Source: Prevotella illustrans (GTDB lineage: Bacteria > Bacteroidota > Bacteroidia > Bacteroidales > Bacteroidaceae). Taken from it: 37,598 nt of DNA. The notes beneath the pieces are model-generated. The model was given only the letters and a program-made list of their open reading frames with translations, had not been told where the DNA came from and searched no databases. Positions 7,818 to 16,549 of the stretch are shown one piece after another (the first letter of the stretch is position 1; every line of letters starts with the position of its first letter). The stretch lies in NCBI RefSeq assembly GCF_017426725.1, contig NZ_JAERMS010000031.1, positions 1 to 37,598 on the forward strand. Reading direction: 5' to 3'. A program made the position numbers and the translations under genes.

Positions 7818-10278
7818 GAGCTTTTGCCTTTGTATCTTCAGGAATAGTTAAATCGATTGGACTTTTAACTTTTTCATCAGTTAGCGCAAAATCCCAAACA
7901 TCCTGTACATTTTCGACATAGTGAAATTCCACACCTTTGCGATAGGCTTCTGGAATTTCTTCTATGTCCTTTCTGTTGTTGGCACATAAGACGATGTCTG
8001 TAATGCCGGCTCTTTTGGCAGCTAGAATCTTTTCTTTGATACCACCAACCGGCAATACTTTTCCACGCAGTGTAATTTCACCGGTCATAGCTGTATTTTT
8101 GCGGACCTTACGCTGTGTCAGCGCTGACGCGATACTGGTCGCGATCGTTATACCGGCCGAAGGACCATCTTTTGGAGTTGCGCCTTCCGGAACATGGATA
8201 TGAATATTCCAGTTTTCAAATATTCGATAATCTATACCTAATGTGTCAATGTGGGCTTTAACATATTCTAACGCAATTACGGCACTCTCTTTCATTACAT
8301 CGCCCAAATTGCCTGTCAGTGTAAGTTTGCCGCTCTTCCCTTTGCTGAGACTTGTTTCTATAAACAGAATTTCTCCACCAACCGTTGTCCAGGCCAAACC
8401 AGTGACTACACCTGCATAATCATTACCTTGATAAATATCTCGATAGAAAGGGGGCTTACCCAACAATGATTCGATTTCTGTAGGCGTGATGGTTGAAGTT
8501 TTGAGTGCGCCATCCATTTTCTTGAGAAAAGCGAGCTTACGAAGGGCTTTATTAATCTGTTTTTCCAATTGTCGCACCCCGCTTTCACGTGTGTACTGCT
8601 CAATGATTTTCTCTAAAGCCAGTTTAGTAAACTTTACCTTTTCCGCCTCGTTGTCAAGGCCTGTATTCTTAATTTCCTTAGGTACAAGGTGACGTTTGGC
8701 TATTTCAAGTTTCTCTTCCGTAATATATCCACTAACCTCAATGATCTCCATTCGGTCTAGAAGTGGGCGGGGAATATTGCTCAGGTCATTGGCGGTGGCG
8801 ATAAATAACACTTTGGACAAATCATAATCCACATCTAAGAAATTGTCATGAAAGGCGTTGTTCTGTTCCGGATCCAACACTTCCAAAAGTGCGGACGATG
8901 GATCCCCGTTGATGGTATTTTGGCTCACCTTGTCTATCTCGTCAAGAATGAAGACGGGGTTACTCGTTCCGGCTTTCAGCAGACTTTTTATGATGCGGCC
9001 GGGCATGGCCCCGATATATGTTCTACGATGACCTCTGATTTCAGATTCGTCGTGCAAGCCACCTAACGAGATACGTACATACTTGCGCTTCAGCGCTTCG
9101 GCAATACTTTTGCCAAGGCTGGTCTTTCCGACTCCGGGAGGGCCGTAGAGACAGATGATAGGTGATTTTAAGTCGCCACGCAGACTTAGGACGGCTATGT
9201 ATTCCAGAATGCGCTCTTTCACCTTTTCCATGCCATAGTGGTCATGATCGAGGATATGCTTCGCACGCTTGAGGCTGAGGTCGTCTTTTGAGTATTCGCC
9301 CCATGGTAGGCTTACCAAGTTTTGAAGATAGTTTACTTGGGTGCTATATTCCGGACTTTGCGGGTTGAACAAGTCAAGCTTCTCAAGTTCCTTGCGGAAT
9401 ACCTGCTCAATCTCAACCGGCCATTTCTTGCCTTGTGCCTTCTCTTCCAACTCTATTTTCTCGGAAGTTCCGTTGCCGTTGCCCAGCTCTTCTTTGATAT
9501 TCTTAATTTGTTGCTGAAGGAAGTACTCGCGCTGCTGCTCGTCCAAGTCTTCACGGGTCTTTGAACGAATATCTTTCTTGATCTCTACATACTGCTGTTC
9601 ACGATGAAGGGCTTTCAACGTTTCATAGATACGCTCCAGTATTGTGTTTTGCCTGAGCATGTTAAACTTATCTTTGACGGAGAACGGCAGATTACAGCAG
9701 ATATAGTTCACCTTGATGAGATTTTGCGAAATGCTGTCCAGAGAGTATTGTAACTCATTCGGAATCTCATCGTTGTCAGAGATATATTGACTGGTGGAGG
9801 TAAGCAAGTCCTTGTAAGCAGTCTTGCAAATCTTATTATCCATCGTCACGTCATCCTCCGGAGCCGGATAGACAGATCCGGACAAGAAAGGGTGATCTTG
9901 TACCAAATCGTGAATTTCGCACCGTCCCAGCCCCTGTACGATGGCTGTCACCTGATGGTTAGGACCAGGCATGTCAATAACTTTGATCAGTCTTGCAAAA
10001 ACGCCAATCGGATAAAGGTCACCCAAGGTCGGACTGCTGACATTTTCATCCTTTTGTGAGAAAATAGCAAAATTAGTAGGGTGATGTGATATGTGTTCCA
10101 GAAGATTGAGGCTGGCTTCTCTTCCTATCAGAATCGGAGTCATCACCCCGGGAAACAAAACGATATTTCTTGTTGCAAGAATGGGAAGCACTCCTCCTTT
10201 TTCCTCATTGAACAAACTTGTGATGTCACCCTCAAAATCAGCGATCATCTGTATAGTAGCATTACCTTTGTTACTCAT
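7807..10278 (-). CDS. lon: ATP-dependent protease Lon
   Basis: A cytosolic AAA+ serine protease that degrades misfolded and regulatory proteins; 823 residues is a normal length. The N-terminal substrate-binding LON domain (from about [18 protein letters not shown]) covers the first 220 residues or so. A coiled region with [17 protein letters not shown] is followed by Walker [10 protein letters not shown] at about 378 and Walker [11 protein letters not shown] near 445-455. The protease domain has the catalytic Ser at about 707 (PKDGPSAG) and Lys at about 750 (GGIKEK). Transcription is leftward into tgt with an 11-base overlap. A -7 box lies 36 bases upstream of the ATG, consistent with its own promoter. 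Confidence 0.97.
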   Translation of the reverse strand: MSNKGNATIQMIADFEGDITSLFNEEKGGVLPILATRNIVLFPGVMTPILIGREASLNLLEHISHHPTNFAIFSQKDENVSSPTLGDLYPIGVFARLIKVIDMPGPNHQVTAIVQGLGRCEIHDLVQDHPFLSGSVYPAPEDDVTMDNKICKTAYKDLLTSTSQYISDNDEIPNELQYSLDSISQNLIKVNYICCNLPFSVKDKFNMLRQNTILERIYETLKALHREQQYVEIKKDIRSKTREDLDEQQREYFLQQQIKNIKEELGNGNGTSEKIELEEKAQGKKWPVEIEQVFRKELEKLDLFNPQSPEYSTQVNYLQNLVSLPWGEYSKDDLSLKRAKHILDHDHYGMEKVKERILEYIAVLSLRGDLKSPIICLYGPPGVGKTSLGKSIAEALKRKYVRISLGGLHDESEIRGHRRTYIGAMPGRIIKSLLKAGTSNPVFILDEIDKVSQNTINGDPSSALLEVLDPEQNNAFHDNFLDVDYDLSKVLFIATANDLSNIPRPLLDRMEIIEVSGYITEEKLEIAKRHLVPKEIKNTGLDNEAEKVKFTKLALEKIIEQYTRESGVRQLEKQINKALRKLAFLKKMDGALKTSTITPTEIESLLGKPPFYRDIYQGNDYAGVVTGLAWTTVGGEILFIETSLSKGKSGKLTLTGNLGDVMKESAVIALEYVKAHIDTLGIDYRIFENWNIHIHVPEGATPKDGPSAGITIATSIASALTQRKVRKNTAMTGEITLRGKVLPVGGIKEKILAAKRAGITDIVLCANNRKDIEEIPEAYRKGVEFHYVENVQDVWDFALTDEKVKSPIDLTIPEDTKAKAHEI

Positions 10279-10313
10279 TTTATATTTAAAATATAAATCT
10301 ATATATAATGCTG

Positions 10314-10321
10314 CAAAGTTA
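10314..10321 (-). promoter_or_regulatory. -7 promoter box TAACTTTG for lon
   Basis: Reads TAACTTTG on the minus strand (consensus TAnnTTTG) 36 bases before the lon ATG. No clear -33 TTTG is visible. Confidence 0.5.
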
Positions 10322-10528
10322 CATAAAATAGCCGTAATATCCGCATAAATTTGGAAGTTTAACGCAGTTCTGCCATAGATTGTAAAATCTTTGTCTTATG
10401 TTATGCGTTTATATGGGAATCGCCAATTAGTCGCGGTTAAAATTTATTTTAGTTTTATGTAATGCGATCGAGACCTTAATTAGTATTAAATAAATCTTGC
10501 CACTTTATTTATTTTGACGCAAAAACGT

Positions 10529-10557
10529 TTTGGCAAGGAAAGTTTTTGTTATCTTTG
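10529..10557 (+). promoter_or_regulatory. Promoter of the RNase P RNA gene
   Basis: A -33 TTTG (10529-10532) and a -7 TATCTTTG (10550-10557) are separated by 17 bases, close to the Bacteroidota primary sigma consensus. The mature rnpB end falls about eight bases downstream. Confidence 0.75.
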
Positions 10558-10564
10558 CAACATA

Positions 10565-10952
10565 GAAATAGTACCCCGGCCTACCGCTGGCATGCAAATG
10601 CGAGAGGAAAGTCCGGGCGACATAGAGCACTCCGCTTCTGAAAATGGAAGGCGATGGTGACATCGGGTGCGTGCAGAAGAAAACAACCGCCTCGCAAAAG
10701 GTAAGGGTGAGAAGGTGGTGTAAGAGACTACCAGGCACTAAGTGATTAGTGTGCTGTGCAGGCCGGAGGTCGCAAGTTCATGTAAACCGCAGGATGAAAG
10801 CTGCTCGCTTGATATTGTGCATAACACGATACTGCGGAGGGTAGAACGCTCGAGCTATGAGGTGACTTATAGATTAGATAAATGGTAGGCATTCTTTACG
10901 GCTTTCTTAGGCTGGTGAGAACACAGAACCCGGCTTACAGGGGTGCTATTTC
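10565..10952 (+). ncRNA. rnpB: RNase P RNA
   Basis: This is the catalytic RNA of RNase P, which removes the 5' leader of pre-tRNAs. The conserved region I core GAGGAAAGTCCGGGC is present near 10603, and the distal conserved region ACAGAACCCGGCTTA is near 10923, as in bacterial RNase P RNAs. The ends pair with each other: 13 bases at 10565-10577 are complementary to 10940-10952. A run of Ts starts at 10953 and would terminate transcription. Open frames on either strand here are spurious. About 390 nt is a normal length. Confidence 0.95.
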
Positions 10953-11000
10953 TTTTTTTTTTGTTTTTCAATCGTTACATTTTTCTTCTTTTACAATAAC

Positions 11001-11408
11001 ATGGAACTACCAGACTTTATGAAGTATAAGGATAAATTCACGAAAATGGAATTTGTCGAAAAAATCCAGCGAATCGCTAAGCGTTCGGGTGTCAAGTTGG
11101 TTTACGCAGCCCTTATTTTGTATTATACTTTGGAGAGCGACCGAGTGTCCGTGAAAGACAAGGCTATCATTATCGGGGCCTTGGGCTATTTGATTAGCCC
11201 TATGGACATCGTGCCTGACGCCATACCTATTGCGGGCTTGAGCGATGATATAGCCGTACTCATCTATGTGCTCAAGAAGATATGGGGGCAAGTGTCGGAA
11301 GACGTGAAGGAAAAAGCAAAAAACAAACTGAAAGCGTGGTTTGACGAAGAGGAAATCCTACCGGCCGACCACTTGTTCGAAGAAGATCCCGTTCAAGACC
11401 CTGTGTGA
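11001..11408 (+). CDS. YkvA/DUF1232 family protein
   Basis: A 135-residue protein with the DUF1232 core: ALGYLISPMDIVPDAIPIAGLSDDIAVL, split around a hydrophobic hairpin, is the family's hallmark. The hydrophobic stretch suggests membrane association; the C-terminus is acidic. The molecular role of the family is not established. It begins 38 bases after the rnpB T-run on the same strand, and no separate promoter box is evident, so read-through from rnpB is possible. Confidence 0.85.
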   Translation: MELPDFMKYKDKFTKMEFVEKIQRIAKRSGVKLVYAALILYYTLESDRVSVKDKAIIIGALGYLISPMDIVPDAIPIAGLSDDIAVLIYVLKKIWGQVSEDVKEKAKNKLKAWFDEEEILPADHLFEEDPVQDPV

Positions 11409-11556
11409 TGTTAAGATATCAATGCGGGATAAGCCTCTTTATTCCGGAAAAAGAAGAAAGGATGGACCTCACGATAGATATTCTCAATATTGTTTCATAT
11501 CTCCTATATTGCGTAGAGGCTTGACTAACTGATGTCGGGTGAGCCATATAAAAATG

Positions 11557-11590
11557 AGGAGGTTGTGCCAGCGTTTTGACACAGCCTCCT
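11557..11590. terminator. Bidirectional terminator hairpin
   Basis: An 11-base stem (11557-11567 with 11580-11590, one G-T pair) lies between the YkvA gene and the convergent tRNA genes. The minus-strand side is followed by a clear run of Ts, so it mainly ends the leftward tRNA transcript. Confidence 0.65.
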
Positions 11591-11599
11591 TTGTAATTG

Positions 11600-11671
11600 T
11601 AGTCGGTACGAGAATCGAACTCGTATGCCAAGATTGAGAATCTTGTATCCTAACCGTTAGATGAACCGACC
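11600..11671 (-). tRNA. tRNA-Glu (anticodon CTC)
   Basis: On the minus strand the sequence folds as a tRNA. The 7-bp acceptor stem (GGTCGGT with ACCGACT, the first pair G-T) has discriminator A. The D-arm holds TCTAACGGTTAGGA. The anticodon stem CAAGA/TCTTG has loop TTCTCAA, giving anticodon CTC, which reads GAG. The T-arm is CGAGTTCGATTCTCG. No CCA is encoded. It is the distal gene of the two-tRNA transcript. Confidence 0.93.
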
Positions 11672-11700
11672 GTCAGTCTCTTTTTGCAAGTATTTTCCTG

Positions 11701-11787
11701 CGGAAGGAGGGGGATTCGAACCCCCGGTACGGTAACCCGTACGGCAGTTTAGCAAACTGCTGGTTTCAGCCACTCACCCATCCTTCC
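11701..11787 (-). tRNA. tRNA-Ser (anticodon GCT)
   Basis: On the minus strand it has acceptor GGAAGGA/TCCTTCC with discriminator G. The anticodon stem GCAGT/ACTGC has loop TTGCTAA, giving GCT, which reads AGC/AGT. The long variable arm CGTACGGGTTACCGTACG is typical of a class II tRNA. The T-loop is GGTTCGAATCC. Total 87 nt. CCA is not encoded. Confidence 0.95.
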
Positions 11788-11820
11788 TCAAGGTATGTTC
11801 TTTGCTGCGCATCGTTTTTT

Positions 11821-11861
11821 AATGCGGTGCAAAGGTAGTGGTTTATTTTCTTTCTTCCAAA
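11821..11861 (-). promoter_or_regulatory. Promoter of the tRNA-Ser/tRNA-Glu operon
   Basis: Leftward TTTG (11858-11861) and TACCTTTG (11830-11837) are 20 bases apart, an excellent Bacteroidota primary promoter. The 17 bases from the -7 box into the leader (11821-11837) are identical to those before rpsF. Confidence 0.8.
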
Positions 11862-11920
11862 TGTTTTGAGCTATTTTTTTGAGCTTTGTAAAATAATTAT
11901 TTTGTAATTTGTTGCGTTTA

Positions 11921-12074
11921 TATAGCATAGTGCTTGATAGTCAGCATGATAGCTGTCGTGTTCTGAAAGCTGCCCTTTTAGCTTGCAAAAGCAGCCCTTT
12001 TGGCTTCTAAAAGCAGCCCTTTTACATGCTAAAAGGGCTGCTTTTGCAAGCTAATTGCTATGCTTTTGAAATGG
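11921..12074. repeat. 22-base phased AAAAGC repeats with inverted unit
   Basis: Units start at 11965, 11987, 12009 and 12031, exactly 22 bases apart. Units at 11987 and 12009 share the 15-base core AAAAGCAGCCCTTTT, the one at 11965 differs at two positions, and the unit at 12031 is the same core inverted. Weaker units in the same phase can be traced at 11921, 11943 and 12053. The core at 12009-12023 pairs perfectly with 12031-12045, and 11981-12001 pairs over 21 bases with 12031-12051, so two mutually exclusive hairpins can form. The region has no gene. It is not a CRISPR: spacing is too short and the intervening 7 bases cannot be spacers. Confidence 0.85.
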
Positions 12075-12144
12075 TGTTGATATACAAGAGGATAAACATC
12101 TTTAATAAACTGTCATAAAATGCTGCTTTATCATGATTTATCCG

Positions 12145-12152
12145 TAATTTTG
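12145..12152 (+). promoter_or_regulatory. Possible -7 box upstream of sdaA
   Basis: TAATTTTG fits TAnnTTTG. It would give a leader of over 100 bases before sdaA and has no clear -33 partner, so it is weak. Confidence 0.3.
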
Positions 12153-12273
12153 TCAGCGATTCGCCCTTTATGAGATTTTTATGGAAGCAAATTGTCCTTT
12201 TTATCGCATGGAGCTTAAAGTAAAAGTCGGAATAGCGCAAAGGGAAATGTAATATAATTATATTAATGTAGAG

Positions 12274-13482
12274 ATGGAATCGCTAACAGAACTATATAGA
12301 ATAGGAATTGGTCCTTCGAGCAGTCATACGATGGGACCACAAAAAGCGGCAAAGATTTTCATGGGTAAATATCCGGAAGCCCGGTCTTTCAAAGTCGTGC
12401 TTTATGGCAGTCTGGCTGCGACCGGGCGAGGGCACATGACGGACGTGGCTATTATCGATACGCTTAGTGCGGTTGGAAAAGTGGATATCGACTGGCAGCC
12501 ACAAGTGTTTTTACCCTTTCATCCTAACGGCATGAAGTTTTCGGCCTATGATGACAGTCAGAATCTGATCGGTGAGTGGACGGTTTATAGTGTTGGAGGC
12601 GGAGCCCTTTCGGAAGGGCTGGAAGATACGGGGGCGTTTGTACATAAGGATATTTACCCGCTGACAACGATTACGGATATCATGGACTGGTGTTATGAGC
12701 ATAGACGTTCGTATTGGGAATATGTCGAAATGTGTGAGCAACCGGAGATATGGCAGTATTTGCATGAGGTGTGGGAAATCATGAAATCCGCGGTAGAACG
12801 GGGAATTAATCATGAGGGAGTGTTGCCAGGTCCTTTGGGGTTGTCGCGCAAAGCTTCCACCTATTATATTAAAGCGTGTGGATATAAACCGTCTCTTCAG
12901 AGCAGAGGGATGGTATATGCCTATGCGTTGGCCGTGAGCGAAGAGAATGCTTCGGGCGGGAATATCGTTACGGCACCGACCTGTGGCGCGTGCGGAGTGG
13001 TGCCGGCCGTGCTTTACCATCTGTATAAAGGACATAACTTTAGCGAAATCAAGATGTTGCACGCCTTGGCAACAGCCGGCTTGTTTGGTAACATTGTGAA
13101 ACAGAACGCGTCGATCTCTGGAGCGGAGGTTGGCTGTCAAGGTGAAGTCGGAGTGGCATGCGCCATGGCCAGCGCTGCCTCTTGCCAGCTATTCGGAGGT
13201 AGCCCGTCGCAGATAGAGTACGCGGCGGAAATGGGATTGGAACATCATTTGGGCATGACTTGTGATCCGGTTTGTGGTCTTGTGCAGATTCCGTGTATCG
13301 AGCGGAATGCTTTTGCGGCCTGCAGGGCACTGGATGCTCAATTGTACGCGTCTTTCTCGGATGGTCAACACCGTGTGTCGTTTGATCGTGTGGTAGAGGT
13401 GATGAAGCAGACGGGGCATGATATACCATCTTTATATAAGGAAACGAGTAAAGGAGGATTAGCCAAAGGATTTGCCGAATAA
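12274..13482 (+). CDS. sdaA: L-serine dehydratase (iron-sulfur type, single chain)
   Basis: Converts L-serine to pyruvate and ammonia using a [4Fe-4S] cluster rather than PLP. At 402 residues it is the fused form, with the beta-type domain first (ELYRIGIGPSSSHTMGP, GSLAATGRGH) and the alpha-type catalytic domain after about residue 180. Cluster-ligand candidates are Cys237/Cys240 in APTCGACG and Cys330, Cys334 and Cys341 in CDPVCGLVQIPC. The flippase gene begins three bases after the stop and is likely co-transcribed, although the two have no obvious functional link. Confidence 0.93.
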   Translation: MESLTELYRIGIGPSSSHTMGPQKAAKIFMGKYPEARSFKVVLYGSLAATGRGHMTDVAIIDTLSAVGKVDIDWQPQVFLPFHPNGMKFSAYDDSQNLIGEWTVYSVGGGALSEGLEDTGAFVHKDIYPLTTITDIMDWCYEHRRSYWEYVEMCEQPEIWQYLHEVWEIMKSAVERGINHEGVLPGPLGLSRKASTYYIKACGYKPSLQSRGMVYAYALAVSEENASGGNIVTAPTCGACGVVPAVLYHLYKGHNFSEIKMLHALATAGLFGNIVKQNASISGAEVGCQGEVGVACAMASAASCQLFGGSPSQIEYAAEMGLEHHLGMTCDPVCGLVQIPCIERNAFAACRALDAQLYASFSDGQHRVSFDRVVEVMKQTGHDIPSLYKETSKGGLAKGFAE

Positions 13483-13485
13483 CAA

Positions 13486-14940
13486 ATGCGTGGTGAATAT
13501 AAACATATATTTAAGTATATCAGTGTCTTTGGCAGTGTACAGGGGCTGACAATCCTTCTGGGAATTGTGAAAAACAAGCTGATAGCCATCCTGTTAGGAC
13601 CTGTGGGTGTTGGCCTGCTTTCTCTTTATAATTCAGCTATCAGATTGTTGTCTGACATAACAGGAATGGGGGTTACGGTCAGTGGCACTCGCCTCGTGGC
13701 CAGTGCGGGGAATGACGGGAGACAGATTGAAATCGTGGCTGTTGTCAGACAATGGAGCCTTTTGGCCGCATTGGTCGGATTGATTATGACGGCTTTGTTG
13801 GCGTTTCCCTTAAGTTTTTGGTTTTTCCAAGATTCATGGCATGTACTAAGCATGTTGATGTTGGCTCCTGCTGTGGCAATGACCGTTCTTACCGGAGGTG
13901 AACTTTGCGTGTTGAAAGGTACCGGGCATTTAAGGCAGTTGGCTTGGTCGTCTGTTTATGTGGCACTGGGTATTTTATTGTCAACAGTTCCTTTGTACGT
14001 GATATTTGGTATTGAGGCGATCGTACCTTCTTTGTTTTTGTCGGCTTTATTGAATTTGATCATCGTTTCTTATTTTTCGAGAAAGATCGCTCCTTTTAAC
14101 TGGAAAATTGATGTTGGATTGCTTCGTCACCATGTAGCTGTAATAAAGTTAGGAGCGGCTTTTGTTGCGGCAGGAGTTTTTGGCAGTGGAACGGATTTGT
14201 TGTTTCGTTCTTTTCTGAATGCCCAAGGTGGCGCCGGAACGGTTGGTATATATAACGCGGGCTACATGATGTGTATGACCTATGCAGGAGCTTTCTTTGC
14301 TTCAATGGAGACAGATTATTATCCACGCCTTTCAATGTTTAAGAATTTGGGAGTGAAGTTTAATCAGGTGGTTAATCATCAGATTGAAGTAACACTGCTT
14401 GTGGTCTCGCCGATGTTACTTTTCTTTATGGTTGCAGCTCCGTTTATCATACCACTGCTCTACAGCAATGAATTTCTCGAGGCAGTGCCAATGGTGCGAT
14501 GGGGAATGTTGGCGATGTATATCCGTTGTTTTACACTGGCGATTGAATATATAGTTTTATCGCACGGTAAACCAATAAGTTATTTCTTAATAGAGAGCTT
14601 GAGCTACAGCGTTCTTTTGTTTAGTATGATCGTTGGGTATCTTTATGGCGGTGTTGAAGGAGTTGGTGTGGGAATGCTTGTGTCCGGTGTGTTGGAAGTA
14701 GTTTTTGTGTTGATATATGTGAATATACATTTTCACTATAAAGTGTCTAAACGAGTCGGGACAATTTTTGCCTTTCAGTTTTTGTTGGGAGTGGCCATTG
14801 TATGCAAAATCGCTTTCTTGCCCAATGTACATTTAGGGCTATTGGAAGCAAGTCTGGTGTTAATAAGCGCTGTCTTTTCAATAATCACTTTCGTGCTGCT
14901 CATTTCTAACGAAAAAGAAGATGCCAATGAGGACGCTTAA
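13486..14940 (+). CDS. Polysaccharide flippase (Wzx/O-antigen translocase family)
   Basis: A polytopic inner-membrane protein of 484 residues with roughly twelve hydrophobic segments. The N-terminus (HIFKYISVFGSVQGLTILLG, KLIAILLGPVGVGLLSLYNS) is the typical start of the MOP-superfamily O-antigen/capsule translocases, which flip lipid-linked sugar repeats across the inner membrane. There are no glycosyltransferases nearby, so the substrate is unknown; it could serve a locus elsewhere or an enterobacterial-common-antigen-like glycan. Its last 63 bases overlap the tail of a small convergent gene. Confidence 0.85.
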   Translation: MRGEYKHIFKYISVFGSVQGLTILLGIVKNKLIAILLGPVGVGLLSLYNSAIRLLSDITGMGVTVSGTRLVASAGNDGRQIEIVAVVRQWSLLAALVGLIMTALLAFPLSFWFFQDSWHVLSMLMLAPAVAMTVLTGGELCVLKGTGHLRQLAWSSVYVALGILLSTVPLYVIFGIEAIVPSLFLSALLNLIIVSYFSRKIAPFNWKIDVGLLRHHVAVIKLGAAFVAAGVFGSGTDLLFRSFLNAQGGAGTVGIYNAGYMMCMTYAGAFFASMETDYYPRLSMFKNLGVKFNQVVNHQIEVTLLVVSPMLLFFMVAAPFIIPLLYSNEFLEAVPMVRWGMLAMYIRCFTLAIEYIVLSHGKPISYFLIESLSYSVLLFSMIVGYLYGGVEGVGVGMLVSGVLEVVFVLIYVNIHFHYKVSKRVGTIFAFQFLLGVAIVCKIAFLPNVHLGLLEASLVLISAVFSIITFVLLISNEKEDANEDA

Positions 14941-15060
14941 AAGTGGGATCGGTAATAAATAATTGTTTTGGGTGAGTCCGGTAAAGTAGAATATTCCCAT
15001 GAGAATTACCCCCAAATAGACGAGAGGTAACGCAAGCCAAGACTGTGTTTTCTTTTTCAT
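14878..15060 (-). CDS. Small two-helix membrane protein (60 aa)
   Basis: The sequence has a basic N-terminus (MKKKTQ), two hydrophobic helices (about residues 8-27 and 34-51) and a charged end, the look of a small inner-membrane protein. A TATCTTTG -7 box lies 23 bases before its ATG, which supports expression. It runs convergent with the flippase gene and their 3' ends overlap by 63 bases. Function is unknown. Confidence 0.65.
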   Translation of the reverse strand: MKKKTQSWLALPLVYLGVILMGIFYFTGLTQNNYLLPIPLLSVLIGIFFFVRNEQHESDY

Positions 15061-15082
15061 AAACTAATTGAGATAATGGTTG

Positions 15083-15090
15083 CAAAGATA
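15083..15090 (-). promoter_or_regulatory. -7 promoter box for the small membrane protein
   Basis: Minus-strand TATCTTTG, 23 bases before the ATG at 15060. No clear -33 element. Confidence 0.5.
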
Positions 15091-15206
15091 CGAAATATCA
15101 ATAATATCGTTATGAGAAATCTTTCTGTTTGCTTTGAATTAATGTAAAATAAGTTAAAACTTGGCACGGCAGTCCATGATGTCATCCATATTCCAACAAA
15201 AAGAGG

Positions 15207-15234
15207 TACCTTTGCACCGCATTTTAAGAATGCG
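15207..15234 (+). promoter_or_regulatory. Promoter -7 box and 5' hairpin of the rpsF operon
   Basis: TACCTTTG (15207-15214) is followed by a perfect 6-bp hairpin (CGCATT, 15218-15223, with AATGCG, 15229-15234) that would lie at or next to the transcript's 5' end. The first 17 bases are identical to the tRNA-Ser promoter region. Confidence 0.7.
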
Positions 15235-15270
15235 CAATTTATAAATTATTTAATATTATTTTTAATTAGT

Positions 15271-15615
15271 ATGAATCAATACGAAACCGTTTTCATTTTG
15301 ACTCCCGTTTTGTCTGATGAACAGATGAAGGAAACGGTCGCTAAATTCAAGAAATTGCTCACAGATAATGGTGCTGAGATTCTGAATGAAGAGGCTTGGG
15401 GATTAAAGAAGATGGCTTACGCTATCGACAAGAAATCAACAGGCTTCTATACTCTGTTGGAATTCAAAGCTGAGCCGTCAATCATTAACACGCTCGAGAC
15501 AGGTTATCGTCGTGACGAAAAAGTTATTCGCTACATGACCGTACGTCTTGACAAGTATGCTGCACAGTATGCGGAAAAGCGTCGTAACAAACTTGGTAAC
15601 AAAGAGGAGGCTTAA
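15271..15615 (+). CDS. rpsF: 30S ribosomal protein S6
   Basis: Binds 16S rRNA with S18 in the central platform of the small subunit. The sequence opens with [15 protein letters not shown] and contains [21 protein letters not shown] and [14 protein letters not shown], all S6 hallmarks; 114 residues is normal. First gene of rpsF-rpsR-rplI, with rpsR three bases downstream. The promoter box at 15207 gives a leader of about 55 bases, room for an S6:S18 autoregulatory structure, but I did not identify one with confidence. Confidence 0.97.
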   Translation: MNQYETVFILTPVLSDEQMKETVAKFKKLLTDNGAEILNEEAWGLKKMAYAIDKKSTGFYTLLEFKAEPSIINTLETGYRRDEKVIRYMTVRLDKYAAQYAEKRRNKLGNKEEA

Positions 15616-15618
15616 ATT

Positions 15619-15891
15619 ATGGCAGAGCAAAAGAAATCAGAAATTCGTTATTTGACAGCTCCTTCTATTGACACAAAGAAGAAGAAGTATTGTCGTTTCA
15701 AAAAAAGCGGTATTAAGTATATCGACTACAAGGATCCCGAGTTCCTCAAGAAGTTCTTGAATGAGCAGGGAAAAATCCTTCCACGCCGTATTACTGGAAC
15801 ATCTTTGAAGTATCAGCGTCGTGTGGCACAGGCTGTTAAGCGTGCTCGCCAGATAGCACTGCTTCCTTATGTAACCGATTTGATGAAGTAA
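15619..15891 (+). CDS. rpsR: 30S ribosomal protein S18
   Basis: Partner of S6 on the 30S platform. Its 90 residues include the S18 core [39 protein letters not shown] and [21 protein letters not shown] sequence spanning the rpsF stop serves as ribosome binding site, so the two genes are tightly coupled. Confidence 0.97.
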   Translation: MAEQKKSEIRYLTAPSIDTKKKKYCRFKKSGIKYIDYKDPEFLKKFLNEQGKILPRRITGTSLKYQRRVAQAVKRARQIALLPYVTDLMK

Positions 15892-15910
15892 TTAAAGAGG
15901 AGGATACACA

Positions 15911-16429
15911 ATGGAAATTATACTGAAAGAAGATATTATTGGACTTGGATACAAGAATGATATTGTAAATGTAAAGAATGGCTATGGGCGTAATTACTTG
16001 ATTCCACAAGGAAAAGGTGTTATTGCCTCGAATAGCGCAAAGAAGATTCTTGCAGAAAATCTGAGACAACAAGCTCATAAGTTGGCAGCTTTGAAGACTG
16101 AAGCCGAGAAGAAAGCAGAAGCGCTGAACAACGTAGCTTTGGAAATTGTTGCCAAGGTTGCTGTAACCGGTCATCTCTATGGTTCTGTTAATGCTGCGAC
16201 AGTAGCTGAAGAGCTTGGAAAGAAGGGCATAGAGGTTGATCGTAAGATTATCACTATGCGTGATATTAAGAAGGTCGGTGATTATGAGGCAACAGTTCAC
16301 TTCCACAAGGAAGTTGAGGTTAAGATTCCTGTAAAGGTTATAGCAGAGAATGCGCCTGTAGCTGCTCCGGTGGCAGTAGAGGCTGCTCCGGCTGCAGAAG
16401 CTGTTGAGGAAGCTCAAGAGGAAGCTTAA
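15911..16429 (+). CDS. rplI: 50S ribosomal protein L9 with Ala/Glu-rich tail
   Basis: L9 binds 23S rRNA near L1 and helps keep reading frame. The N-domain (MEIILKEDIIGLGYKNDIVNVKNGYGRNYLIPQG) and the C-domain (HLYGSVNAATVAEEL, VHFHKEVEVKIPV) are normal. At 172 residues it is about 25 longer than usual, because of a C-terminal tail of Ala, Pro, Val and Glu. The tail is low complexity and presumably disordered. A GAGGAGG site precedes the ATG, and an intrinsic terminator follows. Confidence 0.96.
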   Translation: MEIILKEDIIGLGYKNDIVNVKNGYGRNYLIPQGKGVIASNSAKKILAENLRQQAHKLAALKTEAEKKAEALNNVALEIVAKVAVTGHLYGSVNAATVAEELGKKGIEVDRKIITMRDIKKVGDYEATVHFHKEVEVKIPVKVIAENAPVAAPVAVEAAPAAEAVEEAQEEA

Positions 16430-16470
16430 ATAAATGTGATATTTTTAGCACTGTAAAGCAAATCTATATA

Positions 16471-16510
16471 AAAGTCCCTTTTGTCGACCATGGCAATTGG
16501 GATTTTTTTT
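16471..16510 (+). terminator. Intrinsic terminator of the rpsF operon
   Basis: An 8-bp stem with one G-T pair (16471-16478 with 16499-16506) and a run of eight Ts. It lies about 40 bases after the rplI stop. Confidence 0.7.
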
Positions 16511-16513
16511 ATT

Positions 16514-16521
16514 TAAATTTG
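16514..16521 (+). promoter_or_regulatory. Possible -7 box for fabD
   Basis: TAAATTTG matches TAnnTTTG 28 bases before the fabD ATG, just after the preceding terminator. No clear -33 element. Confidence 0.45.
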
Positions 16522-16549
16522 TGATAACAATAATAATAAATAAATAATT

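Noticed and set aside
10505..10738. 77-codon frame over the RNase P RNA
   Set aside because: Lies on the opposite strand of a well-identified structured RNA.
11965..12052. Possible CRISPR array
   Set aside because: Repeat cores of 15 bases separated by only 7 bases, one unit inverted, no cas genes; not compatible with a CRISPR.
12058..12240. 60-codon leftward frame between the phased repeats and sdaA
   Set aside because: Begins with a non-ATG codon, overlaps the repeat region and the likely sdaA leader, and has no family resemblance.
15836..16417. 193-codon frame opposite rplI
   Set aside because: Shadow of the biased codon use of ribosomal protein genes; product has no domain.
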